NCBI GenBank assembly: GCA_015257125.1
Contig: JABZKU010000012.1
Location: forward strand, 1 to 64,000
Origin: Prevotellaceae bacterium
GTDB taxonomy: Bacteria > Bacteroidota > Bacteroidia > Bacteroidales > Bacteroidaceae
Reading direction: 5' to 3'
Length of the DNA: 64,000 nucleotides
The notes beneath the pieces were generated by a model, which was not told where the DNA came from, searched no databases, and worked only from the letters and a program-made list of their open reading frames with translations. Shown here in pieces: positions 58,228 to 64,000 of the stretch; within the stretch, counting starts at the first letter, position 1; each line of letters opens with the position of its first letter. A program made the translations under genes and the position numbers.

Positions 58228-60432
58228 ATGATTGATCGTACAACCGTTGATAGAGTCCTCGCAGCAGCGGATATAGTTGACGTGGTGGGTGATTTTGTCA
58301 CCCTCCGTCGCTCCGGGGCCAACTATAAAGGCCTGTGTCCTTTCCACGATGAGAAGACTCCTTCGTTCATGGTGTCGCCGTCCAAACAACTTTGCAAATG
58401 CTTCAGTTGCGGAAACGGCGGAAACGTGGCGAAGTTCGTCATGTTGCACGAGCAACTCACGTTCCCCGAGGCCATCAAATGGCTCGGTCGTCGCTATGGT
58501 ATCGAAGTACGTGAGAAGGAACTTAGCGACGAAGAGAAAGCGCACGCCTCAGCCCGCGAGGCCATGTTCGTTGTCAACGAGTGGGCGCGAGATTATTTCG
58601 TAGATACGTTGCACAACAACGTCGACGGCGTGGCCGTCGGCATGAGTTATTTTCGCCGGCGCGGCTTGCGTGACGACATCATCCGCAAGTTCCAGTTGGG
58701 CTATTCGCTCGAACAGCGCGATGCCATGGCACAATCGGCTCGAAAGAAGGGATTTGAGGAAAAATATCTCGAAAGTACAGGTTTGTGCTACCGCACCGAC
58801 GACGGCAAACTCTTGGATCGCTATCACGGCCGCGTCATCTTCCCCGTGCATTCCGTCTCCGGTCGTGTCGTGGCCTTCGGTGGTCGCGTGCTGAACACGG
58901 AGCAAAACAAAAATGTCGGCAAATATGTCAACTCTCCCGAGTCGGAAATCTATTCGAAGAAGCGCGAACTCTACGGCTTATATCTCGCAAAACAAGCCAT
59001 CGTCAAGCAGGAGCGCTGTTTTCTTGTGGAGGGCTATCTCGATGTCATCTCCATGCACCAAAGCGGCATCGAGAATGTGGTCGCTTCCAGCGGAACATCG
59101 CTCACAAAAGAGCAAGTTCGACTCATCCACCGCTTTACCGAGAACGTCACTGTGCTCTATGATGGCGACGCAGCAGGCATCCACGCTTCGTTACGCGGTA
59201 TCGATATGCTGCTCTCCGAGGGGTTGAACATCAAAATCCTGCTTCTTCCCGAAGGAGAAGACCCCGATAGTTTTGCACAGTCGCACACCGCCGAAGAGTT
59301 CCGAACCTACATCGAGGAAAATCAAACCGACTTCATGCGCTTCAAGACCGACCTGCTGATGAAAGGCGTGGCGGGCGATCCCATGAAGCGCGCAGAAGTG
59401 ATTCGCGACATCGTGCGGAGCATTGCTGTTATCCCCAGCGACATCGTGCGACAAGTCTATGTTCACGAGTTGTCCGGCCGGATGGGTATGGAAGAAGCCG
59501 TGATTGTGAGCGAAGTCGGCGCCGAAATTCGGAAAATGCGCGCCGAGGCACGCAACGAAGCCGAGCGCCGGCGAGCCAATGAGGGCAATGCCGCGCAAGC
59601 CCCCACGCCCATGCCGAACGTCGCCGCAGGTACAGGGCAGATACCCCCTCCTGCGCCGGCTGCCCCTTCTACTTCCACCGCGTCCGCGGCATCTTTGCCC
59701 GCCACTCCCGCAGGGGCGCCTTCTGATGCGGAGGACGATATCCCCATCGAGGCCATTCTTTCGGGTGGGAGTGCCGGTTACACGCCGCCCCCCGCCGCCC
59801 CGGAACCGTTGGCTTGGAGCGGAGTGGGCAAAGTGCAGCAGCATTTCGAAGCCTGTGAGCGCGAACTGCTCGAACTCGTGTTGCGCTACGGCGAATGTCC
59901 CGTCATCGTGCCGCCCGATCCCGTCGAGCGTCGATTTGGTGGCGCCACCACACCCACACCGGAAGACAATCCCATCGACAGCCCGCTGGTTGCTCCTTAT
60001 ATATATGATGAGTTGATGGCCGACGACCTGCGTTTGCGCACGCCGCTCTACCACGAAATCTTGGAAGAAGCCGCTGTTCAGGCTGAAAGAGAAGGTTTTT
60101 GCGCGCGCGATTACTTCTTGGCGCACGATAACCCCGAAATCGGAAAAATAGCCGACGCGCTCACCGGTGAACGCTATGAATTGTCGTCCATGCAGCAGCA
60201 ACAATACATTCCGGATGAGAAGCGTTTGGACGAAATTGTGCCCCGCGTCATCAACGACTACAAGCACGCCATTCTGCAAATGCAGAAAGAAGAAATCATG
60301 ATCGAGCTGCGCAATCCCGATTTGGCGCAGCACCCCGAGCGAATGAACGAATTGATGCAACAATTGGTCGACATCAATCAGTTGGAAATGGCCTTTGCCA
60401 AGATTCTCGGCGATCGTGTCTTGGCGAAATAA
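58228..60432 (+). CDS. dnaG: DNA primase
   Basis: 734 residues. It makes RNA primers at the replication fork. The CHC2 zinc domain has CPFHDEKTPSF and CKCFSCGNGGN (about 37-65). The TOPRIM core has FLVEGYLDVISM and VLYDGDAAGIHASL. A Pro/Ala/Ser/Thr-rich linker (about 450-535) separates it from a C-terminal DnaB-binding helical domain (about 540-734). The linker makes the protein longer than the common 600-670. ATG 58228 directly gives the conserved start MIDRTTVDRVLAAADIVDVV. It has its own promoter and terminator. Confidence 0.97.
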   Translation: MIDRTTVDRVLAAADIVDVVGDFVTLRRSGANYKGLCPFHDEKTPSFMVSPSKQLCKCFSCGNGGNVAKFVMLHEQLTFPEAIKWLGRRYGIEVREKELSDEEKAHASAREAMFVVNEWARDYFVDTLHNNVDGVAVGMSYFRRRGLRDDIIRKFQLGYSLEQRDAMAQSARKKGFEEKYLESTGLCYRTDDGKLLDRYHGRVIFPVHSVSGRVVAFGGRVLNTEQNKNVGKYVNSPESEIYSKKRELYGLYLAKQAIVKQERCFLVEGYLDVISMHQSGIENVVASSGTSLTKEQVRLIHRFTENVTVLYDGDAAGIHASLRGIDMLLSEGLNIKILLLPEGEDPDSFAQSHTAEEFRTYIEENQTDFMRFKTDLLMKGVAGDPMKRAEVIRDIVRSIAVIPSDIVRQVYVHELSGRMGMEEAVIVSEVGAEIRKMRAEARNEAERRRANEGNAAQAPTPMPNVAAGTGQIPPPAPAAPSTSTASAASLPATPAGAPSDAEDDIPIEAILSGGSAGYTPPPAAPEPLAWSGVGKVQQHFEACERELLELVLRYGECPVIVPPDPVERRFGGATTPTPEDNPIDSPLVAPYIYDELMADDLRLRTPLYHEILEEAAVQAEREGFCARDYFLAHDNPEIGKIADALTGERYELSSMQQQQYIPDEKRLDEIVPRVINDYKHAILQMQKEEIMIELRNPDLAQHPERMNELMQQLVDINQLEMAFAKILGDRVLAK

Positions 60433-60451
60433 ACACCATAGCTGTTGCCCC

Positions 60452-60489
60452 AACGGCGGTATTCATCTCCCCGAATACCGCCGTTTTTT
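60452..60489 (+). terminator. Intrinsic terminator of dnaG
   Basis: A 13-bp perfect stem (60452-60464 with 60473-60485), 8-nt loop, T-run after it. Confidence 0.92.
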
Positions 60490-60612
60490 CGTTTCCACCG
60501 AGAATATGCTGCAAACCTGCCGCTCTATGAAGCAACGCGCCTGCCAATAATCGTTCATTCTCTGTCGAAAATGATACATTCCCGCTTTTTTCGGCGGCCT
60601 TCTCCCGTGTTC

Positions 60613-60645
60613 TTGTGCGTAATTTGCAAGGTTGAGTTAACTTTG
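60613..60645 (+). promoter_or_regulatory. Promoter of the GH32 gene
   Basis: TTG (60613-60615), 22-nt spacer, TAACTTTG (60638-60645). It implies a leader of about 180 nt. The 60490-60612 stretch before it holds nothing recognisable. Confidence 0.55.
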
Positions 60646-60649
60646 CGGT

Positions 60650-60829
60650 GGTACGCGTGGGGAAGTACACGCACTTGGCTTCGCCAAAGGGGAGATGTTG
60701 CTCTCCTTCCTCCACCTTCCGCTGTTCGCAATGCCTTTTTTGCCCAAGTATAGCGAACCCTACACCAAAATCCGCGCGAGTCCCATCGCCGCGTACCGAA
60801 GTTTACACTCATCTTCTATAGCTTTCGCC
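60650..60829 (+). promoter_or_regulatory. Leader of the GH32 mRNA with small hairpins
   Basis: TTGGC-TTC-GCCAA (60675-60687, approximately) and GGAGA-TGTTGC-TCTCC (60691-60706) lie in tandem, followed by about 120 nt before the ATG. No known riboswitch is recognised. A regulatory role is speculative. Confidence 0.35.
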
Positions 60830-62737
60830 ATGAATAAGCAGTTTCTCAGTGCCCTGCTCGCACTTTTCTCCGGTGCCGTCTCCACCACTGCGCTCGCACA
60901 GCACATCCATGTCTCGCAAGAAGCGGACGGTGTGGTCGTCACGATCGAAAATCCCAAGAAATACCTCCTAATCCCCATCGAGGAGGAGCGCGGCGAAGTA
61001 AAAATGCGCCTTGAGACCGGCAATGCCGCCGACACGTGGATGGATGTGCGCTTGGCACAGCTCTCCACCGACTACTATGTGCCGCTTCGCCTGCCCGAGG
61101 GCGAAAAAGCCGTGGTGCGTTTCTCTGAGGTCTCGCCCCAAGCCAGCGCTTTCCGCAACTTCAAACTCGCCGACGAGTGGAACGTGAAAAACACGGACTA
61201 CTATCGGCCGCTCTACCACCATACGCCCTCCTATGGCTGGATGAACGACCCGAACGGCCTCATCTACAAAGACGGCGAATACCATCTTTACTATCAATAC
61301 AACCCCTATGGCTCGAAATGGGGCAACATGCACTGGGGACATGCCGTGAGTCGCGACTTGGTGCGCTGGAAAGAACTCGGCTCCGCCATTGCGCGCGACA
61401 CCCTCGGCCACATCTATTCCGGCAGCACGATGATCGACTTCAACAACAGCGCCGGTTTCGGCAAAGATGCCCTCATCGCTTTCTACACTTCGGCAAGCGA
61501 CGAAAACGGGCAGTTGCAGTGCTTGGCCTACAGCACAGACAACGGGCGCACGTTCACCAAATATGCCGGCAATCCCGTCCTTCGCCCCTTCGACGGATTG
61601 AAGGACTTCCGCGATCCCAAAGTCTTTTGGCACGAACCCGCCAAGGCGTGGTACATGATCGTCTCGGCCGACAAGGAAATGCGCTTCTATCGTTCGGCCG
61701 ACCTCAAAAAGTGGGACTATGTCAGTGCCTTCGGCCGCGGTTACGGCGCGCAACCCAATCAATTTGAGTGCCCCGACTTTTTCCCCCTCACCCTCGACGG
61801 CAAACAGAAGTATGTCATGATCGTCAACATCAACCCCGGTTGTTTGTTTGGAGGCAGTGCCACAGAATACTTCGTCGGCGATTTCGATGGTCGGGAGTTC
61901 AAGTGCGACACACCGCCCAACCGGGTGAAATGGCTCGACTATGGCAAAGATCACTACGCCACAGTCACGTTTTCCAACACCGGCGACCGTGTACTCGCCA
62001 TGCCTTGGATCAGTAATTGGCAGTACGCCAACGTCACCCCCATCCGGCAGTACAGAGGAGCCAACGGCCTGCCGCGCGAGCTCAGTCTTTATCGCCACAA
62101 CGACGATTATTATGTGGCCACCGACGTGGCGCGCGAAGTACGCGCCTTGCGCAAAACGCCCCTTGACCTCGGCACGTTCGCCACTGCCAAGAAGCACGAG
62201 CTGCGCGACGTCTTGACCTCGACGAAAGACGCCTTCGAACTCGAATTCGACCTCACGCCCGGCAAAAGTGTCCAAAGCGGTTTCACGCTCTACAATGCCA
62301 AGGGCGAAAAGGTGGATATCTATATCGATGCCAAGCAGCATCGTTTGGTCATGGACCGCACGAAGAGCGGACTCGTGGCTTTCGGAGAGAGAGCCGTGCC
62401 CCACGACATCGAAACGGCCTACGACAAGCAAGTCTACGGCGGAGCCAAAGGCAAAACCTTCCGTAAGGCCAATTCGGTCAACTACGTCAATGATTTTGCA
62501 CTCGGCACATGGGCGCCGTTAGACCTCTGTGAGGGCAAGACTTATCACTTCGATGTCTTTGTCGACAAGTGTTCTGTCGAAATTTTCGTCGACGGCGGCC
62601 GCATTGCCATGACGAATCTCGTCTTCCCCACCGTCCCTTACACCTCGGTGCAGTTCTATTCGAAAAAAGGCGAAACGACAGTGAGCAACGCTCGCCTCTA
62701 TCCGCTCCAACCCACCGTGCCCACTGCAGGACACTAA
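60830..62737 (+). CDS. Secreted GH32 fructan hydrolase (levanase/inulinase/invertase-like)
   Basis: 635 residues from ATG 60830, chosen because it gives a signal peptide (KQFLSALLALFSGAVSTTAL, cleaved near ALAQ). A small N-terminal beta domain (about 25-115) precedes the five-bladed propeller: nucleophile D140 in WMNDPNG, transition-state stabiliser D262 in FRDP, acid/base E313 in ECPD. A C-terminal beta-sandwich (about 490-630; VDIYIDAKQHRLVMD, CSVEIFVDGG) completes GH32. It hydrolyses fructosyl linkages of levan, inulin or sucrose outside the cytoplasm. No susC/susD, transporter or fructokinase is adjacent. Confidence 0.95.
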   Translation: MNKQFLSALLALFSGAVSTTALAQHIHVSQEADGVVVTIENPKKYLLIPIEEERGEVKMRLETGNAADTWMDVRLAQLSTDYYVPLRLPEGEKAVVRFSEVSPQASAFRNFKLADEWNVKNTDYYRPLYHHTPSYGWMNDPNGLIYKDGEYHLYYQYNPYGSKWGNMHWGHAVSRDLVRWKELGSAIARDTLGHIYSGSTMIDFNNSAGFGKDALIAFYTSASDENGQLQCLAYSTDNGRTFTKYAGNPVLRPFDGLKDFRDPKVFWHEPAKAWYMIVSADKEMRFYRSADLKKWDYVSAFGRGYGAQPNQFECPDFFPLTLDGKQKYVMIVNINPGCLFGGSATEYFVGDFDGREFKCDTPPNRVKWLDYGKDHYATVTFSNTGDRVLAMPWISNWQYANVTPIRQYRGANGLPRELSLYRHNDDYYVATDVAREVRALRKTPLDLGTFATAKKHELRDVLTSTKDAFELEFDLTPGKSVQSGFTLYNAKGEKVDIYIDAKQHRLVMDRTKSGLVAFGERAVPHDIETAYDKQVYGGAKGKTFRKANSVNYVNDFALGTWAPLDLCEGKTYHFDVFVDKCSVEIFVDGGRIAMTNLVFPTVPYTSVQFYSKKGETTVSNARLYPLQPTVPTAGH

Positions 62738-62922
62738 CGTCTTGGGGACGCATCGCCGCTACTCGGCGGTGAACTCCCGCAGTTGTGCTGCTCTATAACA
62801 CGCCCGCGCTGTGGTCGAACGTCAGTTTTGAAGTGTGCGATCGTTGCGTTCGCCGCAGTCGGGTGTGTTTTCTTCTTCAAACTCTTGTGGTTCGCCAACT
62901 TTCAACGCGATCCCATTTCACC

Positions 62923-62958
62923 ATCCGCAATGCCCTTCATTGGCATTGCGGATTTTTT
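62923..62958 (+). terminator. Intrinsic terminator of the GH32 gene
   Basis: A 12-bp perfect stem (62923-62934 with 62942-62953), 7-nt loop, six T. It lies 186 nt beyond the stop; the interval 62738-62922 shows no gene. Confidence 0.92.
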
Positions 62959-62963
62959 GCGCA

Positions 62964-63023
62964 AAGCAAGCCCCTTCCGCTGATCGTGTCGCCGGGGTTC
63001 ACGAAAACGGAAGGGGCTTGCTT
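62964..63023. repeat. 16-bp inverted repeat with 28-nt loop
   Basis: AAGCAAGCCCCTTCCG (62964-62979) and its exact complement (63008-63023). It could end the minus-strand lipoprotein gene 110 nt upstream, but lacks a T-run on that strand. Confidence 0.6.
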
Positions 63024-63132
63024 AGGTTGAGGGCGGATTGTCACGCCGTTTCTCGGCGATGTGAGTTCGCTTTTGCGGATGCTCAACTGGGGGCGGAAGG
63101 GGCGATGGACTTTGGGGCGAGGAAAGGCGGGG

Positions 63133-63840
63133 TTAGAATAGCTGAGTGGGTGCGATCAGGGCTTCTAATTTTTGGTTGTCGATCAGTTCGAACTCCACCT
63201 TCAAGTATTTGAATTGCTCGGCCAAGGTCTTTGGCAAATGAAAGCGCAGTGCCGGGCGCAGTTCGTCCAACGCGCCGTCGTTGGCTTGCTCCACGGTGTG
63301 ATCGCCGTTGTGCGAAATACTGTCGCTGACACAAATGATATGGTAACCTTCCACACCTTCGTATTCAAAACGGAGAGGAAGTTTGATGAAGGTGGGGAGG
63401 TGGATGCGCACGTTGTGGTTGAGCAGCACACTCTTCTCGTCGGTTACTCCATAGACATTCAGCTGTTTGATGCCGCACAGTATGGGCGTTGTGCGGAATT
63501 CGGCGTTTGTCGCTGTTTGAAACTCCTTGACGAAAGTCGCTTTTTGCCGCTGATGAGGATTCACCGTCTCGCCTTCTGTCCAAATATCGAAACTCACCAT
63601 GTTTTTTTCGGTCGGAGGGAGTTTCAACCACCGAGAACTATCTTGAGTGGCGGTGAGGAGTTGTCGCGGGATCAAAGGCACACGCCATACGACGGGACTG
63701 AAATCGTCGTTTTGCGTTTCTGTCACGAGTGGATAGGCTTCGGCGGCGGCGTGCAGAGCGTCTTGTGGACGCCGGGGTTCGTCGACTCCGCAAGAAAAAA
63801 GAAGTAGGGAAGAGAAAAGGAGAGAGAAGAATGTTTTCAT
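63133..63840 (-). CDS. Lipoprotein of unknown function
   Basis: 235 residues from ATG 63840, giving a lipoprotein signal (MKTFFSLLFSSLLLFSC, lipid C17); upstream codons in frame lie in the promoter leader. The mature part is beta-rich (FSPVVWRVPLIPRQLL, NMVSFDIWTEGETVN, VRIHLPTFIKLPLRFEYEGV). It resembles Bacteroidales lipoproteins of the DUF-type seen near fimbrillin or cell-surface genes, but I cannot name the family. It stands alone with a clear promoter. Confidence 0.75.
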   Translation of the reverse strand: MKTFFSLLFSSLLLFSCGVDEPRRPQDALHAAAEAYPLVTETQNDDFSPVVWRVPLIPRQLLTATQDSSRWLKLPPTEKNMVSFDIWTEGETVNPHQRQKATFVKEFQTATNAEFRTTPILCGIKQLNVYGVTDEKSVLLNHNVRIHLPTFIKLPLRFEYEGVEGYHIICVSDSISHNGDHTVEQANDGALDELRPALRFHLPKTLAEQFKYLKVEFELIDNQKLEALIAPTQLF

Positions 63841-63941
63841 CTGCCGGAACATGTTTGGAAAAATAGTAGATAAGACGTTCTGTACATTGGTGAAGCGATG
63901 AGGCACTGTGCTTATGGAGTCAATCATTGGTTTAATCGGTG

Positions 63942-63973
63942 CAAAAGTAGTCTGTCTGATTTTGTTGGGCAAA
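63942..63973 (-). promoter_or_regulatory. Promoter of the lipoprotein gene
   Basis: Minus strand: TTTG (63973-63970), 20-nt spacer, TACTTTTG (63949-63942). It gives a leader of about 100 nt. Confidence 0.7.
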
Positions 63974-64000
63974 TCCTAAGAACTTAAAATCTTAATAGGC

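Noticed and set aside
60640..60760. Possible tRNA, because of several small hairpins and an antisense frame with SQVRVLP
   Set aside because: I could not form a cloverleaf with an acceptor stem, anticodon loop and T-loop; the hairpins fit a leader better.
60830..62737. Polysaccharide utilisation locus
   Set aside because: No susC, susD, regulator or other glycoside hydrolase lies next to the GH32 gene in this window.

Overview
The window (64 kb, roughly 50-55% G+C by eye) comes from a member of the Bacteroidales, most likely Prevotellaceae or a close relative. The evidence is the gene content and order: a reversed nrdB-nrdA pair with a short NrdA, the rpmB-rpmG-DUF4295 cluster next to ftsY-rimO, bamD followed by a Bacteroidetes-type omega subunit and DUF4293, phoH-purC, and an HU-domain/LysM membrane protein. 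Genes lack Shine-Dalgarno sequences, and many are preceded by the Bacteroidetes promoter pattern TTG(TTTG) - about 20 nt - TAnnTTTG. It is mainly a chromosomal core region. I see no tRNA, rRNA, insertion sequence, prophage or CRISPR array.

Layout. 1-6.3 kb: the 3' part of an McrC-like restriction gene cut by the window edge, a DUF1304 membrane protein, class I ribonucleotide reductase, a SPOR lipoprotein and a three-gene envelope cluster (YtxH / holin-X-like / small protein). 6.3-7.0 kb: gene-free. 7.1-19.5 kb: one long plus-strand run, gyrA - two TPR proteins - M3 oligopeptidase - dCMP deaminase - S41 protease - 5-formyl-THF cyclo-ligase - MltF-like lytic transglycosylase - glycosyltransferase, closed by a perfect palindromic terminator. 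20-21.7 kb: two paralogous secreted proteins of unknown function, each behind a leader with predicted hairpins. 22-29.2 kb (minus): phoH-purC, then uvrB - BASS transporter - DUF3108, then a lone secreted protein. 29.4-42.6 kb (minus): a ten-gene colinear run, small lipoprotein - pcrA/uvrD - lon - tgt - lptF/G-like permease - DEAD-box helicase - rsmG - MBL hydrolase - PD40 protein - nucleoside phosphorylase, with very short gaps or overlaps.

42.7-54 kb: cdd (plus); then on the minus strand ftsY - rimO - HU - giant HU/TM/LysM protein, rpmB - rpmG - DUF4295, map - tsaD - cinA-C and rpsP. 54.3-57.2 kb (plus): bamD - rpoZ-like - DUF4293 - ssb - phosphopantetheinyl transferase. Then a GH73/LysM glucosaminidase (minus) diverges from dnaG (plus), followed by a secreted GH32 fructan hydrolase and a minus-strand lipoprotein at the right edge.

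Most functions are housekeeping: nucleotide supply (nrdAB, purC, cdd, dCMP deaminase, phosphorylase), replication and repair (gyrA, dnaG, uvrB, pcrA, ssb), translation (rpmB, rpmG, rpsP, rsmG, rimO, tgt, tsaD, map) and envelope biogenesis. The parts most worth a second look are: the 1053-residue protein that joins a cytoplasmic HU/IHF-type DNA-binding domain to a periplasmic LysM domain (a possible nucleoid-to-cell-wall tether); the secreted paralogue pair at 20.2-21.7 kb; a family of small repeats built from TTTTGCGCAAAAGT and GTGGACTT modules, found between genes and apparently once inside a gene; and long low-complexity tails on several core proteins.
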